64,000 nt of DNA from Coix lacryma-jobi var. lacryma-jobi (taxonomy: Eukaryota; Streptophyta; Magnoliopsida; Poales; Poaceae): assembly GCA_009763385.1 (NCBI GenBank), contig CM019822.1:24670842-24734841 (forward strand), given 5' to 3'. The notes under the pieces are model-generated. The model was not told the origin of the DNA and made no database searches. It saw only the letters and a list, made by a program, of their open reading frames with translations. Positions 1-10,482 of the stretch are shown piece by piece. The position numbers and the translations under genes were made by a program. Position 1 is the first letter of the stretch; each line of letters begins with the position of its first letter.

Positions 1-3000
1 CATACTGAGGAATCTGCCATACCTGCAACATGGGTAATAAAACCCTGAGTACAAAGGTACTCAACAAGACTTACCCAACTAAAGAAAAAGGGAGAAGACT
101 CAGGTATGAGAGGCTTAGGGTAGTCAAGGTAAAGCTTTAAGCAAGTTCAAGTATTTTGCGGAAAAAGCATTTTTGTAAACCTTATTTTATTTTGGAAAGA
201 TTCAGTCTTCCTCAATTCTTCATCATTCATGATTCATTTTACATTTCAAAACATTCCTAGTTGAGAACCACTCTCCGTTGACAGTCAGTGGACCAAGTCT
301 CCATAACCGAGGAGCAACGTTAATCCGGATAAATAATACTCAGCTGAGGATCCCTATCCACACTGCATATGTAGCACCCAAGCTTGCATATGCCAACTCG
401 TCTACCACGATTCCTCCAAGATTGGGCCCGGTCCTACGCCACCCGGAAGTACAGTACACCACTCCAATCCGGGACTCTAACCCACGTGGGTACATGCTAC
501 TTCCGCCATCTCTCCACTCCCAGTGCGCGGTTGTCGGTCCAAAAATGGATTTCTCGGAGCCAGAGCTTTCCGTAGTATGTGAATAGTTACAAGTCTTGAC
601 CAGCAGGCCCCCATACGGATGGTCCCTACATTTTTTCGCCAGCGACAAGCACCTCGGGACTCTAACCCAAGAGTACAGGTCCTGTCGGTTTTTCAACCCT
701 GTCCCGGTCGGTGTCAACTGTTGAGTCCCGGACTACAACATGACGGCACCGTACGCGCGGACAACCTCTTCACGACCATGACCACATGCTAGCTAGGCAA
801 GCAGTCATCGAACGGGAAGTAAAACCAAATTCCCATAAAGTTTTCTTTCAGTGATCACACTTTTGAAATTGGCATTTTTATTGCAAAGTCTAATTCAATA
901 AGCATTGCTAAGCATTTTTCAAATACTTTTGAAAAGCAGGCTTCGGGTGTATCAGTGGTCAAGGTGGATAATGCATCAGTTAGGATATCACTCAACTCCT
1001 ATAAACCTAATGCAATAATTTAACTCAAAAGCATTTAAGGAAATCACTTTATAAATTCAAGGAAGGGTTAAATGCACCGGGGCTTGCCTTGAATGGCAAA
1101 AAGGACGGACTCGGGGTTGGTGGTGTAGGTGCCGGAGCTCGGGGTTGCCTCGGGGACAGATCCTTCGGTGGCTACCTCGACTTCAGGTCCTTCTTCCTCG
1201 GTCACTATACGTATGCAATGATGCATGCACATGAGTAGGCTAGTATGAACAAAGTGCATAGGATAAAACTAGAGTATAGCTTTGCAAAGTATAAGTGGTT
1301 GTTAAAGTGGACAAAAGATTACTTATCCCTTTCTAGCAATATTAGCTAACTTTATTAAGCAACTTTTATATGACTTAAGCATAATCATCACAAGGCATCA
1401 CAAACATCATAGACCAGAGGGGTATGGGTCTATGAACATCAAACAATCCAAAGATCACATCATCAAACACTTATTACCAACACTAATCACTTTTTCTATT
1501 TTCCTAAATTAATTAAAAAGGTCATTTTATGAAGTTGCTCCAAAAATTACCAAATTAATCACATAAGTTCATTATGGTGTAGATAGATGGCAAAACAAAT
1601 TTCATAATTTTTGGAGGTCATTAAGGTGCTCAAATAAAATCAGACATTAATTAGCAAAAGGCACTATTTAACAATTAAAATAAAAGCTCAAAAATCAACT
1701 TATTCCAAAAGACTTCAAAATTTTACCAGAGACTAAACATGGCATAAGAAGCTCACAAAAATTTGTCTCATGATTTTTGGAGTTATAAATCACTCTCCAA
1801 AAATACCAAAACCTTCATTTTTCAATTAAAAGGGGAATTTTACATTTTCAAATTTTTGCACAAAACTCAAGTTTCATATTTTTATAAAATACTCCAGAGC
1901 ATAAAGAGTCTACCACAAAAATTTCAGAATTTTTGGATGCACACAGAAAATCATACAAAAAAGAGAAAACAGGACACTATTCACATCTCTCAGAAAAAGA
2001 GAAGGGCACTGTGCTCCTTCTAGGCCGGCCTCGGCGAATCGCGGGGCTCGGGCGAATCGCGCGGGGCTCGGTCGAGACGGCTCGGTTGAGACGGAAGCGA
2101 CAGCTTCGTCCGAGGCCTGGCCCGGAGGCTCGGGCGAGACGGAGAAGTAAGCCTCCGTCCGAGGCCTGACTCGGGCGAAGCGGAGAGCATGCGTCGCCGA
2201 GGCTTGGGCTCGGGCGAAGCGGAAAAACAAGCCTCCGCCCGAGGCGTGACTTGGAGGCTCGGGCGAAGCGGAGTGGAAGCAGAGGCCGGAGGCTTCGGAT
2301 GCTTACCACGGGTCGGAGGCAGGGCTCGAGGGTGAGGCTCGACTCGTTCTCGAGGGTGAGGCTCGACACGTTCTCGAGGGTGAGGCTCGACACGTGCTCG
2401 AGGGAGGAGACGACCGCGGCGGCGCTCCGGCGATCCGGCGGTCCTGCGCAACACACGAGGCCGCAAGGGCCGGGTTAGAGTCGCGCGGAACCGAGGAACA
2501 CGACACGGGGGTCGGTGAGGGATGATCATGGCCGGAGACGGCGAATTTCACGAACCCGAGTTCACCGGTGTTCCGTCGGAGATTGGGAAGATGGGGTTAC
2601 GCCGGGCAAACGGAGGCGGGGAAGGTGAAATTGGGGGGTGGGAAAGCTTCACGAGCTCAAGGCGGAGCTTTCGGGCTAGGTGGATGAGCGGCGGGAGCTC
2701 CGGAGAGGTCTGGCCACGGTGGCGGAGGTGAGTGCGGAGGTCGAAGCTCCGGCGGGCTTATATAGCCGCGGCCAGGGGCCGGTAGAGAGCTCGGGGTGGA
2801 TAAGCTCGGCGGACGCACGCGCACTCGATTGCGCTCAGGCGGGGGTACTGGCGTGCAGCCGGGGCTCGGGCGCAAGCTCGCCGGCGATGGCCACGCGGCG
2901 GCGACGCGCAGAGCACTGTAGGGGACGGGAAGGAAGGTCAGCGCTTGCGTGCGGGCGCGGAGGGAACAGGGAGACAGCGGCGGCAGGTTGGTGGCGCGTG

Positions 3001-3905
3001 GGGAGCAGCCAGGCACGCGGCACGCGCAGCGCCGGCGGGCTGGCCATGGCCGGGCCCCCCCCCCCCTAGCTCGCGGTAGGAGAAGAACAGGGCTAGGTCT
3101 TAGGGTTTGACTTTTGGCTGATCTCTGTATTTTGCAAATTACTTCCAAAAATTGAACTGTGCGACAAAAACACAAAATACCAAAGTTGCTCAGAAAAATG
3201 AGATCTACAACTTTGTCAATATGAACATTTTCAAATTCCAAATAGTTTTTGAACTATATTCAAAAACAGAAAAGGGGACACTTTTTCAAACTTGATTCAA
3301 ATCAAAATTACTCTGGATTTCAAACTGAAACATGAAAATCTTCCAATATGAAGGTTGTTCCATTTGTCAAAACCTACAACTTTGCTAATATACACTTTTT
3401 CTGAAACTCAATAGTTTTTGAATTAATTTTGAAAACTCAAAAAGGGACAAAAACTGGAGTTTGAATGAATTTGAAATTACTGCAAATTTTATATAGAAAC
3501 TTTGAAATTTGTAAATACCAAAGTTGTTCCTCTTGATCAGATTCACAACTTTGCTTTTTGAACCAACTCAAAATTTTGAATTTTGAAAAAGTTATCAAAA
3601 AGGGGATAAATCCAGGATTTGGGATTTTAGGGTTTTGCAAAAGGAAAATCAAATCAAATCGAATTTTGAACTTTGATCAAAGCAACAAACATCAGGGCAC
3701 TAAATTTGAACAAGAATTACATAGAACTAGGCACAGAGGTGAAATTACCATTTTGCCCCTATAGGAAGAAGTGGGCTAATAAGGTTTTTTTGCAATAGAG
3801 GTACATTAAGCAAATGCATACACATGAAATCATGATCAAGATGATTAATGATGCTAAAGATGATATGTCAAGTTAATTACATGCTTAAACACCAGAGGTG
3901 TTACA
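1..3905 (-). repeat. Gypsy-type LTR, partial, runs off the left edge
   Basis: Read on the minus strand the block begins at 3905 with TGTAACACC, the usual 5' end of large grass Gypsy LTRs. It continues with AT-rich and GC-rich stretches and no credible gene. Near 1-70 it has text typical of the 3' part of such LTRs (a Met-like 'TACTCAGGGTTTTATTACCC' region on minus). The other LTR end lies outside the window, so I cannot tell a solo LTR from part of a full element. The right edge abuts Copia internal sequence, so this element probably inserted into that Copia; the 5 bp next to it are TTGTT. The open frames here (for example 1910-2230 and 2657-3241) come from GC-rich low-complexity sequence and are not genes. 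Confidence 0.65.
2325..2404. repeat. 24-bp tandem repeat inside the Gypsy LTR
   Basis: The unit CTCGAGGGTGAGGCTCGAC plus five bases starts at 2325, 2349, 2373 and, partly, 2397. It sits in a GC-rich island (about 2020-3070) that also repeats GGCTCGGGCGAAGCGGAG-like words. Confidence 0.9.
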
Positions 3906-4207
3906 TTGTTGTTGGCTATCTCTTGTTTTGATATTATGTGAATCACCATGCCATATTGTTTCTGCATCACAAATTGATATATATGATGTTGTCACACACT
4001 TAGGCACCCCACGGATTGCAAAATTTAGGGGGAGCTCTTGTTCTTGTGTATGCAACCTTTGCTTTAAGTCAAGGTTTGAAATTCATATCCAAAGCATACA
4101 CTAAGGGGGGAGCTCGAACTAAATTTTTGGAATTCAAAAGCTTTAATTCTTTCTATTCCTATTGTAAACCTAAGTTGGTTGTCATCAATTACCAAAAAGG
4201 GGGAGTT
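3906..4207 (+). mobile_element. 3' internal tail of a truncated Copia element
   Basis: This noncoding stretch has repeated GGGGGAG words and ends in a polypurine tract (AAAAAGGGGGAG, about 4193-4205) directly before an LTR that starts TGAAAG. That order (internal tail, purine tract, LTR) marks the 3' end of a plus-oriented LTR retrotransposon. No gag or pol remains; the left part is cut off by the Gypsy LTR. Confidence 0.7.
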
Positions 4208-4595
4208 TGAAAGTGCATTCGCCCCCATTGTGGGTTTTGGCTAATTAATGACAATCAAATTAGGGACTAACGGATTTATAAAAGCATATATGCAGGTGTT
4301 AGTCCTTAGAAAGATTTGAACTGTTGAAATCTCGTGAACAAAGCACGTTGGATACATTTGGACATAAAGATACCTAGCTCGAGTGGTGGTTTAAAAGTTT
4401 AATTTTAAACTTGAGTTATAGGTAAACCGAACTATCAAGAGGGTCACAAATTAGGTTGGCTAGATGTGTAGAAAAGTGCTCAAATCGACTAACTAAAGTT
4501 TGCTTGAGAGACACCGCACAATCACGAACACATAGAGGTAAATCTGTATGGTCGGTAGTACCGACCATGGCTGCTCTGCGCGCTGCTCCAACTTG

Positions 4596-5145
4596 CTCTC
4601 TGTTCGCGCTTAAAATGGTCTGGCGGTAGTACCGCCATAAGGCCGGTACTACCGTCCCTCGGTGGTACCAACCTTGGTCGGTAGCAAGCCAATTTTACAA
4701 CCTCTCTGCATAGGCTCAAAATTGACCTGGCGGTAGTACCGCCATAGAGTCGGTACTACTACCCTCGGTGGTACCGACTCTGGTCGGTAGTAAGATGATT
4801 TCTGCAGACCTCTCTGTTCGCGCTCAAAATGGCTTGGCGGTAGTAGCGCCATGGAGTCGGTACTACCGACCCTCGGTGGTACCGACCCAAGCCGGTAGAA
4901 AACCAAGTTTGCAGGGCTCTCTGTGTTGGCTCGTTTTTGACTTGACGGTAGTACCGCTATAGAGTCGGTACTACCGACCCTCAGTGATACCGACCCTAGT
5001 CGCTAGTAACCGAGGGACCAAGTCCCTTTCTGCGCAGCTCTCTGTTCGTGGTCGTTTTGGTGTGGCGGTAGTACCGCCATAGGGCCGGTACTACCGCCCC
5101 TCGGTGGTACCGACCTGAGGCCGGTAGTTGACTTTAGGTCAGATC
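4596..5145 (+). repeat. Five ~107-bp tandem units with dyad-symmetric cores
   Basis: Units begin with CTCTCTG at 4596, 4702, 4810, 4917 and 5038. Each contains GGCGGTAGTACCGCC-like and GTCGGTACTACCGAC-like palindromes followed by CCTCGGTGGTACCGAC. An additional palindrome (GGTCGGTAGTACCGACC) precedes the array near 4550. The array lies in the presumed U3 region, directly upstream of the LTR TATA box. Confidence 0.85.
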
Positions 5146-5206
5146 CAGATCTGTGCGACCGTTAGTGACTGGTCGGTACTACCGACCAGCCTCGGGACTG
5201 GCAGAG

Positions 5207-5214
5207 TATAAATA
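5207..5214 (+). promoter_or_regulatory. TATA box of the truncated Copia LTR
   Basis: TATAAATA lies in GAGTATAAATAGCTCTCC, downstream of the palindrome array and about 1.2 kb before the LTR end. Transcription would start near 5240. Confidence 0.6.
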
Positions 5215-6399
5215 GCTCTCCTCTTCTCTTTTGACGGTCACCCACTCATTCCACTCACTTATTGCGACCTAACTTCAGACAAAAGAGCCTCCAAGCATTG
5301 ACTCCTCCCCTCTCTCCCCCCCTTTGCTCCTAGATTCACTCACTTGCAAGATTTGAGCTAGGGAAGTGAGATTAGATGGTGGGAAGCTTCGATCTACGAC
5401 TTGAGCACTTGGTTTCCATTTAGCCGGCTTGATTTGTGTCTTTTACTCTTGAGCTCCTTGAGCTCTAGCCGGTAAGGTGTTCTTCGTGGTAGCCCGTATT
5501 GATTAATTTGTGAGGGCTCCCCGAAGTGTTTGTATTACCCCTGTGATTTCTAGTGGAGAAACTCTAGTAGCCTTTATGGTTGCTTGAGTGAGGCTAGGAG
5601 GTGAAATAGACTCCGACCTTTGTGGTCACCTCAACAACGAGGACGTAGGCACTCCTTAGTGGATTGGCTGAACCTCGGGATAAATCGCCGTGTCCCGTGT
5701 GCTTGTTGTTGTCTCTACTTTGCATATTACTTGTGTTCTTCGTGTTCTTCCTTTCTCTATCTCTTTCTTTGGTTGAGAAGGCTCGATCCACACCGTGGAA
5801 AGCAACCAAGACTTGGTAAGGTTAGAATCGCTGTGTATGATACTTAGGGAAGTGGGGTTCATACTTGTATTACATTCATAGATCACTCACATTGGATTTG
5901 TAGTTCCATCTTAGGATCCCGGTAGTGTCGTTTGTTTGTGTCGGTAGTACCGGTGCATCACACCCGGTAGTACCTACCCAAACAAACCGGCAACACCGGT
6001 TGTTGTCTAACTATTAGGGCACCTCCAGTGTTGGCTGGAATCGAACCGAGGGAATAAAAAATCGAACCAAGCACACTAGAGCATGCGAACGTTCGTTGTC
6101 AGAAATAAAAGCGCATTCTACAGACGGTTCGCACCGAAGGACATTAAACAAATATTTCCGGACGCAGCGCTGCTCTCCGCGTTTGCCAACAGCCGCACTG
6201 CTTGGATAAAAAACAATTCTTTAGTTTCATTTGAGTCCCACGAAACGATGCACACGCTGGAGAGAGCAGAACTCTGCTTTTGTTCGGCTTCGTCGAATCA
6301 TACGGTTCGACACCGACACTGGAGGTGCCCTTAGTTTCTGAAGTTTCAGATTGTCAAAAATCACGTATTCACCCCCTCTAGGCTGATTAGATCCTTTCA

Positions 6400-6724
6400 G
6401 TATTAATATTTATTAATCCAAATAAATTTATTGTGAAAATATATTTCATAATTAATTTAATGATTCTTATTTGATATCATAATTATTAATATATTTTTAT
6501 CTATAATTATTTAAACTTAGTGATAGTGTGCTAAAATTGCATGTTTATCTGAACGGAGGGAGTATAATTAAAAACACTAGAAAAATTCTACCATTTTGGT
6601 AGTAAATAGACGGTTCATACAATAAATTATCTATTTTATTGTGTATAAATTGTTTGATCTTTGTATGTAGTCACGATCGTGTGAACATGATCCTTGGGCA
6701 TTATATCATGTTGATAGTTATACA
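6400..6724. other. AT-rich spacer with a Stowaway-like right end
   Basis: There is no gene. GGAGGGAGTA at about 6557-6566 matches the right terminus of the CTCCCTCCG-type MITEs seen elsewhere in the window, but its left terminus is missing. Confidence 0.5.
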
Positions 6725-7152
6725 TGGCCAACGGGTCGGGCCGGCCCGCCCCGGCCCAAGCCCGATCGGGCCGGGCTGAGGTCGGGCCTCGTGCCTCTGC
6801 GTCAGCCCAGGCAGGGCTCGGACCGGCCTAAAGGCCCGTCGGGTCCACCGGGCCCGTCGGGTCCACCGGGCCCGCGAGGCCCACAGTAAGATTTAACCTT
6901 TAAATCTATATATTTATATTTATTTATTTATATATAAATATATGTATTTATATATATTTATTTTTATAGATGTATATATATTTCTATATAATTTTTTTGT
7001 ATATATCGGGCTGGGTCGGGCCAGCCCGCCGTACCAGGGCAAGGCCCAGACACGGCCCTAGGGTCGGGTCGGGCCAGTCCGGGCCCACCAGCCGCCGGGC
7101 GTGGGTCGGGCCAAAAGGCCGGGCCGGCAGGCCTCGTGCCTCATGGCCAAGT
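6725..7152. mobile_element. GGGCC-rich hAT-like nonautonomous element
   Basis: Two GC-rich blocks made of GGGTCGGGCCGGCCC-like words (6728-6885 and 7010-7150) flank an AT-rich core of TATATTTATA-type sequence (6890-7005). The outer words TGGCCA...TGGCCA are inverted. Left and right 8-bp flanks (AGTTATAC and AGTATGTT) are only loosely alike, so the family call is tentative. No coding sequence is present. Confidence 0.45.
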
Positions 7153-7999
7153 ATGTTGCTAGTCGATACAAATCAAATCAAATATAATTAAGTTAAATAT
7201 GACTAGTGATTCTGGCAAAATCATCAAGCATAAATAAATATACAAATTCATACCCGCGGGAGGATTTGCGCACCTAGTCCGCTACCGCTACCTGCAAACG
7301 ACAAGCGACACGTGTCAGAGGTTTGTGGAGAAATCGAACATTCAGTGGCTTGCTACGTGCAGGTTACGTGGGGCGCTCGGCAGTCACCAAAACACGATAA
7401 GAACAGCGTGAGGGGATACTGTTTATTTTTCAGTCACATTGTCTTAAGGGGTCCGTATTTTTGTAAATTAATTTATAAAGGCAGTGGCTTTAGGCCTCCC
7501 TAAATAGGGTGACTGCCTCCAAGTTTCTCAAGTATTTTGGGACACACTTAGTAGAGTTGTCTTGGTGGTTTTACTATATATTGTATTGGGAGTATTTGTA
7601 GTCATAGCACACAATTATATACTACATAGTATAGAGACTAAGGAGATAATCAGATAATTAACCCAAACTGAAACAGCAGGAAAATCATTTTACATATATT
7701 TTTTACTTTAGAACTGCTGAAGATGAACAAAAAATGAAAACAAGACAAGTAGTAACATAAAGCAAAATGGGGGGAAAAGGTGGGAATGGGAAACTATTGC
7801 TATAAATCCAAGGCTCTTTCAAAGAATTGTACAGTAAGAAAGAAGCCTTCTGGAGACAAGCATTCTAGCCTATATTTACTGTCCCCTTACTACACTATAT
7901 ATACATATACTTGCCGATTAAATATTCATATATGAAACTATATATAGTATAATATATGTATAAGTGGTTTCAATATATATGTATAATAATATATATATT
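7153..7999. other. 3' flank and probable 3' UTR of the zinc-finger gene
   Basis: No open frame is credible. The part next to 8000 is TATATA-rich and would be the 3' UTR and poly(A) region of the minus-strand zinc-finger gene. The rest is unremarkable spacer. Confidence 0.5.
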
Positions 8000-9889
8000 C
8001 TAGCCTTCAGGCTTGTGCAGTCTGTCGTCGTTGTTCACGGTCTCGGATGACGACGCCGGTAGGGCAATGCCAACTTGCAGCCACGGCGAGGTCTCCCCAG
8101 ACATGTTCATGTCCTTGAGGTCACTCATCTTGGCTCGCTTGGCACTCGTGCTATCCGCTTCATCCTCGGTGGCCGCACCTTCCGGCAGCAAGTGGTAGTG
8201 ACCATTTGTCGCCATCGTATTGTGCATATTGCCCGCGTTGGTTGGCCCCGCCCATGGGTGCATGTACAGAGACGCCGCCGGTGCAATGAGGCTCGCCATG
8301 CTTTCGTTGAGCTCGCCTGCTTGTCCCGTGGCGTCTGCGTCTTCAAACTGATCCATGGGCACGTTGAGGTCAAGGGTCCCAATGGCACCGAGAACGAAAC
8401 GCTGGTACAGGTCATGATCCTGAGGAGCGAAGGGAAGCTTGGCGACCGCCGTCGGGTCCCCGGCGGCCCCGGTCGTGAGCCAGTGGCATCGCTTGTGGCC
8501 GCCGAGCGCTTGCCCCGACATGAACACGCGGTGGCAGATGGAGCACTCGTGCACTTTCCCCTTCCTCTTCAAGGGTGAAGCGGTGGATGACGAGGGCGCC
8601 TCGTCGACCACCTGCTGCTGCATGATAGCCATTTCTGGCGCAGCAGCAGATGAGGTGCCCGCGACAACCGCGGCGGTCCTACCATTTACCAGCATGCCCG
8701 CTTCCGCGTTGCCATCGACGACGACACCGTTCGGTTCGGTGGTGTCGACGGTGGTGGCAGCAGCGGCGGCAGCAGGGATGGCTTCGACGACGACCTGCTT
8801 GATGTTGTCGTCGGCGTTGGCCGTGGCTGTGCTGGGCTGCGGGGAATCGTTGCGGCTGCTCATCTCTAGCTTGGCCGCGAAACACCCTTTCACCTTTTTG
8901 TGGCTGGCACGGTGGCCGCCGAGAGCCTGGTGAGACGTGAACACTTTCTTGCATGCCTTGCACTCGAACAAGCCACGAGGCGGCACGACCGGCGACGGCG
9001 GCGTCATCACCTCCGGTGGCGCCAGGAACTTGAAGTGCGGTGGTAACATAGCAGAGATTGGTGCTGGCGGCACAAGGAATCCCTGCTCATCCCTGCTCGC
9101 CGGTGCACGCTCGTCCTGCTTGCTCGTGGATGCGTATGGCTGCTGGTGGACGACGTCGACAATGGCTGGAGGCTGCGCGCCGCGCCGCGACGATGCCAGC
9201 ATGACGAGGCACTTGGCGAGGTCCTCCTCCTCCCTTGATGAGGTGGCCGGCAGCGGCTCATCAACTTGTGAACCGTGGTTGTCTTCGACGATCACCTTGG
9301 TCCGGCGCGTACGTTTCCCTTTCGACCAGACGCCGGCGGCCAACGCTAGGTCCTCCTCGTCTTCGCCATCGACTTCGTCGGCGCCGGCGCCGGCGACGCT
9401 GCTGAGGCCGTCCTTCTCCTTGTCGTGGGCGCACCTGCCGTGATCCAGCAACGATTTCCACGACGTGAACTCCTTCCCACAGTTCTCGCAGCCCCTGCAA
9501 TTCTTGTGCCGGCCCGCGTTGGTGCGGAGCGAGTACGACATGCGCTTCGTCGCCGCTGCCGCTGCCGCCGCCGTGCCACCCGCCGCCTCCGAAGAGTCCC
9601 ATGCGCCGCCGCAGGGGCCCGAGTCGCCGTCGCCGTCGCCGTCGTCGTCGTCCAGCGCGTCGTCGTCGGCGCTGAGCCCGTCGTCGGTAACGCCGTGAGC
9701 TCGCATGTGGCCGCCCAGCGCGCGGCCGCACATGAACCCCTTGTTGCACACCTTGCAGCGGTGCTTGTAGAAGTACGCTTGCGGAGGTGGCGGCAGCGGC
9801 GGAGGGGGAGGAGGCAGCTGGGCCGGCGGCGGGACCGCCGGCATCGGCGCCAGCGGCAGCGGCTGCTGGTTCTCCATAACCATCGCCAT
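8000..9889 (-). CDS. C2H2 zinc-finger transcription factor, four fingers, EAR motif
   Basis: A single-exon gene of 629 aa, complete from ATG at 9889 to the stop at 8000; a TATA box lies 110 bp upstream. After a proline-rich N-terminus come four C2H2 fingers: about 45-65 (FMCGRALGGH), 134-155 (a divergent finger with TSWKSLLDH in place of QALGGH), 310-330 (FTSHQALGGHRASHKK) and 449-469 (FMSGQALGGHKRCH). QALGGH fingers are the plant-specific C1 class. An EEEDLAKCLVML box (about 220-231) and the LDLNVP EAR repression motif (506-511) are typical of the ZAT family of nuclear stress and development repressors; EAR motifs recruit TOPLESS-type corepressors. Basic patches (about 191-198, 441-446) may serve nuclear import. 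Acidic, alanine and glutamine-poor low-complexity linkers separate the fingers. The exact orthologue cannot be named from sequence alone. A Mutator-like element now begins about 280 bp upstream of the ATG. Confidence 0.92.
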   Translation of the reverse strand: MAMVMENQQPLPLAPMPAVPPPAQLPPPPPPLPPPPQAYFYKHRCKVCNKGFMCGRALGGHMRAHGVTDDGLSADDDALDDDDGDGDGDSGPCGGAWDSSEAAGGTAAAAAAATKRMSYSLRTNAGRHKNCRGCENCGKEFTSWKSLLDHGRCAHDKEKDGLSSVAGAGADEVDGEDEEDLALAAGVWSKGKRTRRTKVIVEDNHGSQVDEPLPATSSREEEDLAKCLVMLASSRRGAQPPAIVDVVHQQPYASTSKQDERAPASRDEQGFLVPPAPISAMLPPHFKFLAPPEVMTPPSPVVPPRGLFECKACKKVFTSHQALGGHRASHKKVKGCFAAKLEMSSRNDSPQPSTATANADDNIKQVVVEAIPAAAAAATTVDTTEPNGVVVDGNAEAGMLVNGRTAAVVAGTSSAAAPEMAIMQQQVVDEAPSSSTASPLKRKGKVHECSICHRVFMSGQALGGHKRCHWLTTGAAGDPTAVAKLPFAPQDHDLYQRFVLGAIGTLDLNVPMDQFEDADATGQAGELNESMASLIAPAASLYMHPWAGPTNAGNMHNTMATNGHYHLLPEGAATEDEADSTSAKRAKMSDLKDMNMSGETSPWLQVGIALPASSSETVNNDDRLHKPEG

Positions 9890-9998
9890 GATCGATCGAT
9901 CACGACTTGCTTCCGGACATGGCCATGATGCATGCAGCTGAGCTGAGGGGAGGCATTAAACTGAAGGTCTCAAGATGAGAAGCGGGCGCTGCTTCTAC

Positions 9999-10004
9999 TT
10001 TATA
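9999..10004 (-). promoter_or_regulatory. TATA box of the zinc-finger gene
   Basis: The minus strand reads GGGTATAAAGTAGAAGC, 110 bp before the ATG at 9889, giving a 5' UTR of roughly 80 bases. Sequence upstream of about 10168 belongs to a transposon. Confidence 0.7.
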
Positions 10005-10168
10005 CCCGCACCGCGGGCCATTGCTAAACATAGCCCGTGCATGGCGCCATGGCGGGCAGCTCCAATCGTCGTCCCTCTAGGCCTGGATGGATGGGCCGTC
10101 GTAGCAAGTGTCAGCATCAACTAGGAGTTACGCGCCAAGACCGCGCGATCCCATCACCCTTACGCGCA

Positions 10169-10386
10169 GGAAAAAAATTCGCTGCAGCGCGTCTTCAATC
10201 CGCATCCACTGCATACGCAGCCTCAGCGTTCGACACGTGGGCACCCTGTGCATCCGACGCTCACGACGGAACGAAGCCCGACTGGAGTACCTGCTCGGCT
10301 TGGCTTCATCAGGCTCAAATCACGCTCCATATGGAATTGAAAATCACGCTCGGCTTGGGGTTCGGCTCCGCAGCGAGACAGCCTAG
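10169..10386. repeat. Left terminal inverted repeat of the MULE
   Basis: It pairs with 14083-14302. The match ends inwardly at AGACAGCCTAG on the left and CTAGGTTGTCT on the right. Confidence 0.9.
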
Positions 10387-10482
10387 TTTCAGGTCTGCAC
10401 GCTCATCACGCACGTCGCGATTAGATCGCATCTAGTAGTTTCCCAACTGCAAGTGCTATTCCGTCCTTGCGTCCTCATCCCC

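Larger units (their letters stand above)
4208..6399 (+). repeat. Copia 3' LTR
   Basis: It starts TGAAAGTGCATTCGCCCC right after the purine tract and ends ...GATCCTTTCA at 6399, the TG...CA form of LTRs. The length is about 2.2 kb. It has its own TATA box (5207) and a palindrome-rich repeat array upstream of it. It belongs to a different Copia family from the intact element at 26792-38442. The partner 5' LTR is not in the window. Confidence 0.75.

Noticed and set aside
278..717. Short frames on both strands near the left edge
   Set aside because: They overlap each other within Gypsy LTR sequence and match no known family I recognise.
1910..3241. Overlapping open frames in all directions in the GC-rich LTR island
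   Set aside because: Low-complexity composition, no domains, location inside an LTR.
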